Shown here piece by piece: positions 17,501 through 48,700 of a stretch of 64,000 nucleotides of DNA (its first letter is position 1; each line of letters starts with the position of its first letter). The notes beneath the pieces are model-generated. The model was not told the DNA's origin and ran no database searches. It saw nothing but the letters and a program-made list of their open reading frames with translations. A program made the translations under genes and the position numbers. The stretch is taken from contig CM067584.1 in the NCBI GenBank assembly GCA_034336665.1, forward strand, positions 930,001 through 994,000, read 5' to 3'. Origin of the DNA: Luscinia megarhynchos (taxonomy: Eukaryota; Chordata; Aves; Passeriformes; Turdidae).

Positions 17501-20500
17501 AGCTGCTCCCGGCCCCACGCCCGGGCCTGGCTGGGCAGCGCTGCTGGGCAGCTGTGAGCCTGGCCTGGGCTGGCAGAGCTTCTGCAGGGACCTGCTCCAG
17601 TGCCTGCACTCTCCCTTGGGATCCCTGGAGCTGCTGCCTTGCAGCCTCCCCAGCTTCCAGACCATCCCGCTGCTGAGTGGCTGTGCCAGCTTTGCCACGC
17701 AAATCCCGGCTCCAGATCCCAAATTCTCGCCTCATTTCAGCCTCTCTGTCCTGCTTCAAGTTCCTCCCGAGCCCCAGGACATGTGGGACACAGCCTGGAT
17801 TGGCTGCTGGAGCCTCTTTAATAACAGCCCAGCATTGTTATTAATTAAAACTAGTTAAAAGCAGGCTAAGCTCTTCCTGGCTACCGTGGGATGTCATTTT
17901 CATGTCCCACACTGCGTGGTATGACTGTGGGTCCCTGCCACAGCACAATTTGAGGCTGAGCCCCAGATTTTAAGGCCTTCCTACTTTACTAATGAAGTAG
18001 TGAAAAATGCAGGTGCTGATGACACCTTCCAGGGTGGTTTGGGGGAGGAGAGGAACTGAGGGGTTGGCTGGAGGGTGGTGGGTGCTGGGGAAGGCTCGGA
18101 CCTTTGCTGCCTCTCTGACAGGAATTTCCTTCCTTCCTTCCTTCCTTCCCAGAGTACCTGTGCCATGTGTATGTCCGGGGCGATGGGCTCGCCGGAGTGG
18201 TGATTGCGGACAACGAGTATCCACAGCGGGTTTGTTTCACCTTGCTGGACAAGGTGAGGGTGTGTGCTGGGAGCTGCTCTAGAAGGCTCCTCCAGGCTCC
18301 CTGCCCTGGCACACTCAGGGCTTTTTGAGCAGTCAGGGCTGGCCACCTTGGCTTGGGCATTGCTCTGGTCCTTGTTTGCCGAGACTGTTTATGTCTCTGC
18401 TCTCAGCTCATTCTAAAGGGGTGCAGGAGGAGGAGGAGGGTCACCAAGGTGGTAAGAGGGCAGGAGCACCTCTCATGGAATCGTGGAATTGTTTTGCTTG
18501 GAAAAGCCCTCCAAGACCATAGAGTCCAACCGTTCCCCCAGCCTGGTCAAGGCCCCCTCTAAACCGTGTCCCCTAGTACCATGTTCACATGTTTTTTTGA
18601 ATGCTTCCATGGATTCCACCACCACCCTGGGCAGCCTGGATAACCTTTTCCATTATGGAATTTTCCCAATATGCAACCTGAACCTTCCCTGGCCCAGCCT
18701 GAGGCCGTTCCCTCTCCTCCTGTTCCCTGGGAGCAGATCCCGCCCTCCTCTGGCTGTCCCCTCCTGTCAGGGAGTTGTGCAGAGCCAGAAGGTCCCCCCG
18801 ACCCTCCATTTTTCTCCAGGCTGAGCCCCTTTACCAGATCCCTCAGCCACTCCTGGGGCTCCAGCCCCTTCCCCAGCTCCATTCCTGTCTCTGGACATGC
18901 TCCAGCCCCACAGTGCCCTTCTTGCCATGAGGGGACCAGAGCTGGACACAGCACTCCAGGGGCCTCAGCAGTGCCAGCACAGAGGATGGCACTGCCCTGG
19001 ACTTGTGGCCACACTATGGCTGGTACAGGCCAGGGGCCACCTAGGCATACCTGGGCTCATGTCCAGTCACTGCCACCAGCACCTCCAGGTCCTTCTCTGG
19101 CAGTTTTCAGCCACTGCCAGGGAGACAAGCTGGGAGACCTGGGTTGTCCAGCCTAAAGAAGAGAAGGCTCCTCATACCCCCTTCCAGTATCTAAAGGGGC
19201 TCTAAAAGAGCTGGAGAGGGTCTTGGGACAAGGGCCTGGAGTGACAGGACAAGGGGGAATGGTTTCCCACTGCCAGAGGACAGGGTGAGATGAGATGTTG
19301 GGAAGAAGTCATTCCGTGTAGGGTGATGGGGATTCACAGGTTTCCCAAAGAAGCTGTGGCTGCCCTATCCCTTCAGGTGTTCAAGGCCAGTTTGGGCAGG
19401 GCTTGGAGCAGCCTCGTGTAGTGGAAGGTGTCCCTGCCCATGGCAGGGGTGTGGATGAGCTGTAAGGTCCCTTCCCAAAAATCTCCAGATCTTCTGTTTT
19501 GATGAGCAAAACCCTTTCAGCCACTGTGGCCCCACAGCAGTGGCTCTGGGAGGGTAACTGCTGCTTCCTCACCTGGCAGGTGCTGGATGAGTTCTCCAGG
19601 CAGGTCAGTAAGATGGACTGGCCCTCAGGGTCACCTGCCACCATCAGCTACTCTGCCTTGGAGGGATATCTCAGCAAATACCAGGTACAGACCTCCGGGA
19701 CCCTGCAGGGCACCAGAGGGTTCCTGTGTTGCCTGCAGCCCCGAAAATGGCAGGGGACATGGGCAGCACTGGCACATGCTGGGACCCTGGTGTCCCTGTG
19801 GTGATGCCCCTGCTGTGTTGTTTCTCCCAGAACCCCCGGGATGCTGACCCGATGACCCGAGTGCAGGCAGAGCTGGACGAGACCAAAATCATTCTGGTGA
19901 GGCTGCAGGGATGCTGCTGCCTGCACAAGCCAGTGGGGGCCCTGGGGACACGTTGTGGGGCAGGGTAGTCACCCCAGGCCATTCCCCAGACACCTCCCTG
20001 GTGAGGGAGCTTCCTTTTCTCTTCCTCTTTCTCCCTTTCTCCCTTTTTTCTGCTTGGGCTTTTCCCAGCTGGCTGGACACAAGCACCAGAGCTCTGTCCT
20101 CCCCTCCAAATGCCAGTCTCCTCTTTCTGTGACCCCGTGGGAACTTTGCTGCTCCTGCCCCCAGCCCAGGGGCTGCAGAGCTGATGGGGCTGTAGGAAGG
20201 TGGGATGAGGGATGGTGGGGCGAGGGTGGTGTGGGGAGGGTGCTGGGGCTCAGCCCGTGTTTCCCTGGCAGCACAACACTATGGAATCGCTGCTGGAGCG
20301 TGGGGAGAAGCTGGATGACCTGGTCTCCAAATCGGAGGTGCTGGGGGCACAGTCCAAAGCCTTCTACAAAACGGTGGGTGTGGAGGGTCACCCCTTCGGA
20401 GGGAGCTGGGAATGGGTGGAGTCACCCCTAATGGATGAACCCTGGGACACAGCTCTGGGTGCCAGGCAGGGATCACCCCTGTTGCCACAGGCTTTGGGTC

Positions 20501-20797
20501 TGGAGAGAGTCTGGCTACCCCAATTCCAGCTGCAAGCCCCCCAGCCTCTGGGGGTATCCTGCACCTGCCCTGGGGGGGGTGATGCCCATCCCAACTCCTG
20601 GCACCAGCTCTGGCCAAAAGGAAAGGAGCCTCTGGGTCATCAACCTTGTGCTATGGTGGCCTACTCTGGCAGGAGAGGGGCTGTGTGGGACCTCAGGTGG
20701 GTGGCCTTGGGACCCCCAAACCCTCGAGGAGCCTTACAGATGGTTTTTCTTCTCTTCTTAGGCCCGAAAGCAGAATTCCTGCTGTGAAATCATGTGA
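14521..20797 (+). CDS. YKT6: YKT6 v-SNARE homolog (synaptobrevin-like R-SNARE), complete
   Basis: YKT6 is a lipid-anchored R-SNARE in ER-Golgi, endosomal and autophagosome fusion (family knowledge). Coding exons: 14521-14624, 17413-17495, 18153-18253, 19580-19684, 19831-19896, 20272-20373 and 20762-20797. All phases join; the sum is 597 bp, i.e. 198 aa, the same length as the mammalian protein. The N-terminal longin domain starts MRLYSLSVLYKG; the R-SNARE helix (VQAELDETKIIL then HNTMESLLERGEKLDDL) has the zero-layer Arg in LLERG. The C-terminus is CCEIM, a farnesylation CaaX box preceded by a second Cys; mammals have CCAIM. The ATG follows an acceptor at 14501-14502, so the first exon is non-coding. 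The exon 3 acceptor is an unusual (CTTC)n tract. Introns contain CR1 copies. Confidence 0.97.
16475..17025 (+). mobile_element. CR1 LINE 3' fragment, + orientation (YKT6 intron)
   Basis: CR1 landmarks in order: 'gggggcctcacctcgagtcc', 'ttgggcatgacaatataaaa', 'agcatgcagaggaggtcac', 'tggatatcaggaaaagattt' and a tail 'gtgttttatgattctattat'. Confidence 0.85.
18476..19070 (-). mobile_element. CR1 LINE fragment, - orientation (YKT6 intron)
   Basis: Starts with the reversed tail (tggaatcgtggaattgttt), then 'gaccatagagtccaaccg', 'caccctgggcagcctgga' and the 'ctgagcccctttaccagatc' region. It is one of the longer CR1 copies in the window. Confidence 0.88.
19110..19500 (+). mobile_element. CR1 LINE 3' fragment, + orientation, next to the inverted copy
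   Basis: Contains 'ggttgtccagcctaaagaag', 'gaggtgttcaaggcc'-type sequence near 19375-19390, 'aagctgtggctgccctatcc' and a decayed tail before YKT6 exon 4 at 19580. Confidence 0.85.
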
Positions 20798-21950
20798 TGT
20801 GGAGCCTGGGGTCTCCACCTCTGGACCACCAGCCCTCCACCCCTCTCCACAGCCACCCCAGGGGTGTTCCTGGGGCTAGGCCAGGGATCCTTAGCCCCCT
20901 GGGCTGATGTGACTGTTGTCCACCTTGAGGGGACACCACTGCTGCCACGGGACTGGCACCCATGTGGGGAGGTACACATTGAAGACTCTCCACCCTCACT
21001 GTTCTGGGACAGCTTGGACCAGGAGGCACCCAGCCACACGCTGCCCTGCCTTCACACCCCCTGGGAAGCCTGGAGGAGCCCCCCACCTCTGTCCAGGGGG
21101 CTGAGGGGGCAGGCAGAGCCCCTGTGCCATTCCAGGGGCTGGGGGTCTTTTATGTATTTGTGTTCTAAGGGTGAGCTGGGGGGGGCGGGAGAAGGGGGAA
21201 GGGAAAAAGGTTTCTTAGGTGGGGGGTGCTCACTGCCTCCTTGGGCAGCTTCTCCCCATGCTGGTGAGCCCAGAGCTGTGTCCTGGTGCTAGGGGAGGGG
21301 GGGAGCTCATCAGCCTGCCCTGCACCTCAGGGCCCCTCCCCTGCTCCCACCAGCCAGGGTGCAGGGCTCAGCACCTGCCAGAGCCCAGCAGCCCTCACTG
21401 CCTCCTTTTCCTCCTCGGGAGAAGTTTGGCTTGGGCTGTACCTTGCAGTGCTCCAGTTGTTTCCATGCCCTGGCTGCACGGCCAGGGGGATAAAGTCATC
21501 TTTGGCAGTTGGAGCCCTGTTCCTTCCCTTTCTGCGGCGTCCTGGGGTGGGATTTCAGACAGACATGTCCTGGGCACCCCAGCAGGGAGGGATGCACTGG
21601 GCCTTCCCTCTCCACCTCTTACTTTAATGATCATTGGTTTTTCCTCATAATTTATTTGCAGTTTTCCAGAGACAAAAACGAAATCAGAGTCATCTTTTAC
21701 ACTTACAAGGCTCAGAAAGAAAAGACAAAGGGTTTTTGGGGGAGGGGCATGGGGGGATATGCTGGAGAGGGGGAGACAGAAAAAGAATAAGAGAAAAGGG
21801 GAGGAAGGAGAAAAATTTGGCAACGATCCACCAGCATTCATGGGACAGGAACAGCTCAGCTCCTCAACATACAGCGTTAGCGCCCGAGGGTTGCTCCCGC
21901 GCAAAGGGCATGCAGAGAAATCATCAGAATAATTAAAAAATAATTAATAT
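20798..21950 (+). other. YKT6: YKT6 3'UTR (extent inferred)
   Basis: No further coding exon follows the YKT6 stop at 20795-20797. The first plausible + strand polyadenylation hexamer is ATTAAA at 21932-21937; AATAAA occurs at about 22590. If either is used, the YKT6 transcript ends inside the oppositely transcribed CAMK2B 3'UTR. Confidence 0.45.
21651..21656 (-). terminator. CAMK2B: Candidate polyadenylation signal of CAMK2B (TTTATT on + strand)
   Basis: AATAAA on the minus strand, about 1.49 kb past the CAMK2B stop. It is the first canonical hexamer I find in that direction and implies a 3'UTR of about 1.5 kb. Confidence 0.5.
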
Positions 21951-22836
21951 CCCCCACCCCTCCCGCCCCCTCCCCCCAGCCAAAACCAGCCCTCAGCATG
22001 GTGGGGATGCCCTGGGGAGTCGCGTGGGGAGTGCCTGGGAGTGGAGTGATGCCTCCCCGGGGTGGGGGGTTGGGGGTGATGGGTCCCCCCGAGCGCTGGC
22101 CGTGGGAGGGGGGGTGCAGGATGTGCTGCCGGTGCCCCTGTGCTGGGGGTCCTGGCGGAGCAGCCTGTGCCCCCTAAGAGACCCATTCTCTTAGTCTAAA
22201 GTGCTTTCGATGCTGCGTCAGTGCTGGCTGGATCGTCCTGAGCCCCCCACCCCGAACCCCAACACTCCCCAGCTGCCCTCTGCCCCCTGACATGGCACCC
22301 ACATCCCCCCTTGCCAAAACCTGCCAGCACCTGGAGCTGGCACCTGTGACACGGGGTGCTGGGGTGGGGATCAGCAGGGTGGGAACACGGGGGGGGTGAC
22401 TGGTGGAGTCTCCCAAAGGCACCCACCGTGTTCCCTGCACAGGAGTGCCCAGGATCAGCCTTGGGCCCCCATAAGCAGCACTCCCAGGGGAGGCACTGGA
22501 CTGGGGTGGAGGGGAGAGTCTGTGTGTGTCCCCCCCACCTCACTCACCCCCCGGAAGCCCCCCGTTGCTGGGAACCCCTGTGGGAATTCAAAAATAAATA
22601 GCTCTCTCTATGTACAGGGGCTGGGGCAGGACAGAGCAAAGCGGAGCCCAAAGAACAACATCCACCACCAGCGACAGCAACACGCCACGAGCACAGCCGG
22701 GAGGGGGGCCGGGACCCCCCTTCCCCCCCAGCAGAGATGGGCCAAGGGGGAGGGCTGAGCCCCCCAGCGCCCTCACCTGTGGCCGAGCGGCTGGGTTGGG
22801 TTTGGGGGTGTGGGTGGGGTTGGGATTGGGGTGGGT

Positions 22837-22925
22837 TTCCCCCTTTTTTTTTTTTTTCCTTTTTTTTGTTGTCTTCATCGTTCTGGGGTTTTTTGTTTTT
22901 GTTTTTTTTGTCTTTTTGTTTTCTG
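22837..22925. repeat. T-rich low-complexity tract in CAMK2B 3'UTR (A-rich in the mRNA)
   Basis: Runs of T with scattered G and C (tttttttttttttcc, gttgtcttcatcg, gttttttttgtcttttt). On the CAMK2B sense strand this is an A-rich segment about 210 nt after the stop codon. Confidence 0.8.
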
Positions 22926-23138
22926 CAAACACAGGCACTGGAGGGGGGAGCAGGGGCCAGGGTAGGGGGGACAGGCATGCGGACGCGTGCTTGGGGGGCC
23001 GCAGCTCCGGCTGCCGCCTCGGCTCCCATCGCCGTCTCCATCGGGCTGGAACCAGGACAGCCACCGCCAGCTCTGTGGGGACACCCCGGTGAGCCACAGC
23101 GGGGGCTCCCCCTGCCCGAGCCCTCACCACCCTCACCT

Positions 23139-43356
<20,218 letters not shown>

Positions 43357-44810
43357 GCTGCCGCCGCGCCGCGCCGCAATGAGCCGCCCCGGCACCGGCT
43401 CCGCTCGGCTCCGGCTCCGCCCGGCGCGGGGGGCGGGGGAGGCGCCGGCCGGGGGAGGCTCCAGCCCGGGACAGCCCCCGCCGCCCCCCCGCCTGGGGAT
43501 CCCCCAGCCCCCTCCGCGGGCACCCCCACCTCGGACCTGCCCCCGCACGCCGGAGGGATCCCCTTTGTCTCCGCAAGGGCCCCATAACCAGACGCCCCAA
43601 CCCCGGGACCCCTTTATCCCAAATTACCCCCGGGAGTGGGACACAAAGCCCGCACCCCCAAAGGCCCCATATCCAGACGCCCCCTTCCGGGAACTGCCCC
43701 CAAATAGCCCTGTTTCCAGACTCCCTTTGACCAATCCCCCACAGGACCCCAAATCTACACTCACATCCACACCCCCCACAATAGGACTCACATCCAGACC
43801 CCTCCCAAGAATCTCACAACCCCCCCGCAAAGGACCGCAAACCTGCACCCCCTCTAGATCCCACATTCTCCCCCTAAAAAGCCCCAATATCCAGATAACG
43901 TGCTCAAAGGCCCCACATCCATGCCCTGCCTTCTCTCTCGGGGAATCCCCCCTATTCCCCCAGTGCTGAGCGCCCTCCTCCCGCACCAATGTCACCCCAA
44001 ACAACCCTTCCAGGCTCCAACCCCTCCCCAAGCGAAACACCCGGGAGAGGTCGGGGCGGGACAAAATCACTCTCCCGCTTCCCCCAAGGGCACCTTGAAG
44101 CCCCCCAGTGTCAGCGGCACAATGCGGGGGCGCACTTCGGTGCGGGCGACAGGCGACCCGCCGCCCTCAGGGGCAGCAGCCGCCGCGGGGCCCGGGGACG
44201 CGGGTGTTCCCGGCGGAGGGGCGGCGGGCGGCGGGCGGCTGGCGCTGCTGTTGCCATGGGGACCGTGGGCGGCCGGGCCGGGGGCGCCGCGGGCCCGGTG
44301 CGCGCATCAGCACCGGGAGAATCGGCACTGCCGCTGGGGGAGAAGGGGAGTGCTGGGTGACACCTCGGGGGTGGTATCCCCAAAGCACCCACCACATGAA
44401 ACCTAGCCAGTTTTGGGGATCCCATATTCACCCCCTACCCCAAAATCCAGCCCCCCCCCGGAATCCCACATTCCAACATCCCCATGCCCAGGTAGTCCCT
44501 AAATCCAGCCCTCCTCAGGGTACCCTAGATATCCTATAGCCCCTCCCAGGGATCTCAAAATTCACTCCCTCCACCCTCAGGGATCCTACATCCACACCCT
44601 GAAGGACCCCCAAATTCCACTCTCTCCCAGGAATCCCATATGTACCCCAAGATCCACCCCAGTGTCTGGAGCCCATGCCAGCAGCCAGCCAGCCCAGGCA
44701 TCCCACCTGGGTGTCCCCGTCCTTGTCCCATGAGCCAGGTGATGGTGGCGAATTGGGCACACCCATCTCCCCAGGGGAGGTACCGACTCACTCTCAGGCC
44801 CCACGGTGAG
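43357..44810. other. Intergenic interval between CAMK2B 5' end and NUDCD3 3' end
   Basis: No coding exon recognised. 43500-44090 is C-rich, with repeated 'ccccaaa' and 'ccacatccag' phrases. A second CpG-rich patch is at 44080-44370. From 44370 to 44700 there is C-rich, loosely repetitive sequence. Confidence 0.6.
44080..44370. promoter_or_regulatory. Second CpG-rich patch 0.75-1 kb upstream of CAMK2B exon 1
   Basis: CpG-dense block containing ggcggcgggcggcggg and an X-box-like gttgccatggggac at 44250-44263. It could be an upstream non-coding CAMK2B exon or promoter, or part of a shared island. No protein is recognised in any frame. Confidence 0.4.
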
Positions 44811-44815
44811 ACGTG

Positions 44816-44821
44816 TTTATT
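44816..44821 (-). terminator. NUDCD3: Distal polyadenylation signal of NUDCD3 (TTTATT on + strand)
   Basis: AATAAA on the minus strand about 945 nt past the NUDCD3 stop, in the context GTTTGCAATAAACACG. A longer 3'UTR ending here fits the gene better than the very proximal signal at 45738-45743. Confidence 0.5.
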
Positions 44822-45582
44822 GCAAACTGGGGGTGGGGGGGGAACCGGACAAGGCGATGGCTGGGGACCCCCAGCCCGCACACCCCAGGGTGGAGGACTG
44901 GTGCAAGCTGTGAGAGCCAGGCTGGGCCTAGGTGGGGCCTCCTCTCCCAGGTAGCCCCCACTCTCAGAGCCCTAAGTACCATGCCAGGGAAACCCGTATG
45001 TTGCTGAGGCTCCCGCCCAGCTGCCAGCTCTGAGGGGTGGGCCTGCAGCCCCCCACAAACGCCTGTGCTGTGGGGAGCACCCCCGCTGCTCCCTGACTAA
45101 GGGGGAGCAAACCCCAGGGGATGGCTGTGGTCTCTGCCCACTCCTGGGTGCTCTGACAACCCACCAGTGAGGAGCTGAAGGAGGAGAAAGCCAGGAGGAA
45201 GCCTCCCCCGGAGCTGGGTAGAGGCCAGGGGCAGCACAGCCCCCTTGGGATACCCTGGAGTGGGGTTGGCAAGAGGATTTGGGGGTGCTGGGTGGGCAGG
45301 GTGCTGGCAGAGGCAGGCAGGGGCAAGTTTCCCCACCCCCACTGCCCATACCCAGCACCCATCTCCACCTGTGAGGGACAAAGCTGCCCAGTGCCAGGGC
45401 AGGGAGGGCTCTGCATCCCCAGAAACCCCAAAAGCAGTATTCTCATCCACCAAAAATAATAAGTATGTCACCCAGCGCGTCCCAGTGCGCTCCCTCTATT
45501 CCAGAAAAACACGGAGCGTCGGCAGCTCGAGGCGAGGGGAGGGCAGGGGAGGGAAGGGGAGGAGAGGGGTCCTGGTGCCCAG

Positions 45583-45596
45583 GTTGCCGTGGTGAC
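45583..45596. promoter_or_regulatory. X-box-like motif in NUDCD3 3'UTR / CAMK2B upstream flank
   Basis: gttgccgtggtgac retains both half-sites with mismatches. It lies 2.2 kb upstream of CAMK2B exon 1. Confidence 0.3.
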
Positions 45597-45737
45597 AGGA
45601 TGTAAATCTGCCCGCGTCCTCAGGCTTCCCCACAGCATGGACGGCGCCGGCAGCGTGGATCAGGGAGTCTCGGGCGCTGGCGCTGGGAGCGAGGGTCCTG
45701 GTGGGCATCCAGGGGCAGGGAGGTCTCCTCTCCCTGC

Positions 45738-45743
45738 TTTATT
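45738..45743 (-). terminator. NUDCD3: Proximal polyadenylation signal of NUDCD3
   Basis: AATAAA on the minus strand only about 22 nt after the stop codon (45765-45767). It would give an exceptionally short 3'UTR, so it may be used rarely or not at all. Confidence 0.35.
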
Positions 45744-45764
45744 TTTCAGTTGTTTTTGCCACTG

Positions 45765-48700
45765 TCAAAACTGGACGGCGCCGGGGGAGATGTTGAACAT
45801 GGAGGGGTCGAATTTCTGGCCGCGGAATGGCGAGCCCTCGGTGTCCCAGCCCTTCTTTAGCATCTCATGCACCTTCTGCAAAGAGGCCGCAGGCTTCCGT
45901 CAGCCCGAGGTGGTGCCACGCTGTTCCCCACACCCCTTGCTTCCCACTGCAGCTCATCCCACAGGCCCTGGGGCTGCGTGGCCACCTGACCAATGGGAAG
46001 GGGTGTGGGCAGCAGTCCCCCTCCTCCCTGGGTGGCAGTAGTAATTGCCAAGGGCACACGCCACTTCTGTGCTCCGCCTCACTGCCTGGAAAGGGCAGAG
46101 AGCACCCAGGGCAGCACCAGGCAGCTCCTGGGTCATACCTATGTGGTAAGCGGGGCCAGCTGGGGAGAGAGGCACAGTGATGTAGGGCCCATGCCTGGAA
46201 CAGGGGGTCTGGGCTTACAGGCACTTGCCGAGGTACCAGCAAAGGGAACACAGGAGCGCATGGCAAAAGATCAATCAGCAGAACCTCACAGCCCCCAAAT
46301 GTTAATGTGGGGGGACACTGTGAAGAGGAGCTCTGAGACAGAGCAGAGCCATGGGGCCCCTTTTCCTGGGGAAAAGATCCTTGAAGGGCAGGTGGAAGGG
46401 CCAGGCTGGGCCAGCAGCACAGGGTAGCCAGCACCTACCAGCTCATGGCTCTGGGGCTTGCCCTGCAGCTTCTGGTGGTAGTCGAAGGTGAGGCGGTCAA
46501 GCACAGCATGCTCCTCCTCATCCACTGTAGCCATGGAGCGCTCCTTGTTGATCTTGTCAATGTCGATCTGCTCCTCGCCCTCCAGGATGGCGTTCCACCA
46601 GTACTCGTCCCCCTTGTTCAGGTTGATCTAGGGACAAGATGAGGGTCAGCGAATGGGGAGAGGAGCCCCTGTCCTGCTCACAATGTGGCACCCCTGCTCA
46701 CTTCACAGCTCCATGGCAGTGATGTGGAGCTTGGCTGACGGCAGCATGGGGCTTGCCCAGGAGTGGAAGTCAAGTTCATACCGATCCAGGCTCACGGCTG
46801 GCACAGGGGGAGGGATGCTTGTGCTTCCCTCCCTCAGCAGCCAAAGCTTTGCACAACCCTGCTGTGGCCCCCACAGCCCCAGCTCAGGTCCCATGGATGA
46901 AATCTCAGCCTATGCTATGGCTCAAAGGCAGGACCAGCGTCCCCAGAAGCACCTGCCTAGGGGTGACACTGGCTCGGGGCCACGTGGCTGACACAGCAGC
47001 AGTGACAAAGCCCAGGACTGTCGGATGAGGAGCCTGTGTCTGGTGGGGTGTGGGGCCAGGGCTCCTGGTGTGGTAGTGCAGCCATCTTGCCTTTCCCTAA
47101 CCTAGAAGGAACCTTGGCCTCAGCTCCCCTGGCACTGGCTCGGTGGGTGGCAGCATGGGTGGCAAAGGAGGCAAGGAAATCACCTGCTGCTGTGTGCCAC
47201 CCCTGCTGCCTGCTAGCACCTGCTTCCCACGGCACCGCAGCTCAGCAGCAGCCCCGGAGGGATGGACAAGGAGATGGGATATCTCCTTGCTCCAGCCAGC
47301 ATCCATGGGGAACTGGGAAAAGCCACCAGCTGTAGTCACAGGCATCCCTGATGGCAGTGCCTTGAACAGAGCCAGCTAGCCAGCAGGGCTGTGCTGGGGC
47401 CAGCATGGGGCATCCTGCAACGGTAACTCCAACTTGCTTTTGGTTTTTCCAGGAAGAGTGGGCTGCTTCCTCCCATGTTATTTTAGCACTAATCCCAGCA
47501 GCAGGACAGATTTATGGCATTCGTCGGCCTCTGCAAAATCATCAATAAAGACAGACAATACAATTTGCTCAAACCTCCCTGGAAGCTCAATACTTCCAGA
47601 GGGGAGAACATGGACAGCCATTCCTGCTACGGAGCCAAGCTTCTCTGTGGTATGAAGAAAAGGAACCAATTAATACGGAGGGGGTGGCTGGGGTTTAATC
47701 CTTCTGGGAGAGCGGAGCCAGTAAAATATTCCAGCTTGGGGAAGGCATTAGTTTTTCCAGCTAGACAGGCATGCTTGTTCTCTTTTTAATTGCACAGTTC
47801 CACTTTGGAGGGGAGGGAGAGCCACTGAGGGTTTGCTCCTGGGCTTCCCAGCCCTGGGTGGGCAGATGGGGGAGTGGAGGAGCCCCCAGAACGTAACCCT
47901 GAGACAGAAAGCAAAGCAGAGGGGCAGCAGACCCGGCTGTCCCACACTTGGAGCAGGATCACCTTCAGGCTCCCCAGGTTTGGAACATGAGGGATGTCCC
48001 TGTGGTGCTGCTGGCAAGGTGTGAGCTTCCCTAGTGAGGGCTCCAGCACAAGCCATTGCTGTGAAGCACGCATGGCTTGCTATATCTCTACTAGAGCCAG
48101 CCTGCTGGGAGAGGGATGGACAAGTATTGGAATTCAGGCATCATCCAAACTCCATCCCAGACCACTGGGGGATGGAAAACCCACTCTGGAGCATCTGGGA
48201 TGGAAACCCATCCCCCCCTCCCTTCCCTACCAAACCCCTTTCCTTTGCTGGCACCCTGCCACCATCTGTTCACCTCTGCAGCCTGCCTGGGGTGATCTGT
48301 TTATCCCTCTTTATTCCAGGGGAAAGCTGTCAAAGTGAGACTCGCTCCAAGTGAGCCCCAGTTTCTAAAATGAAATGCCCATGGGTCAGGGCAAAGGTCA
48401 CTCTATTCACATGAATTTGCAGTTTTGTGGTCCAAGGCAGTGCTGGAGGACTTGCTGGAGACAGGTCCTACCTCCAACATGGGGGACACAGACATTGGCC
48501 ATTTTGCTGTACAGTTTCTGCCGGTGTCCTCTGTGGATCCAACCCCTGCTTGGCTGAGTGTGTGGGTTATGAGAGCCAGTGGTGATGGATGTGCAGGCTG
48601 GTTCCCCTCACAAACACTTTGGGAGCCCAAAGGTGGAGATAAGGGAGAGCTGAGAGGCCATGGCAGATCTCTGAGTGATTCCACACACATGCCAGTCCTC

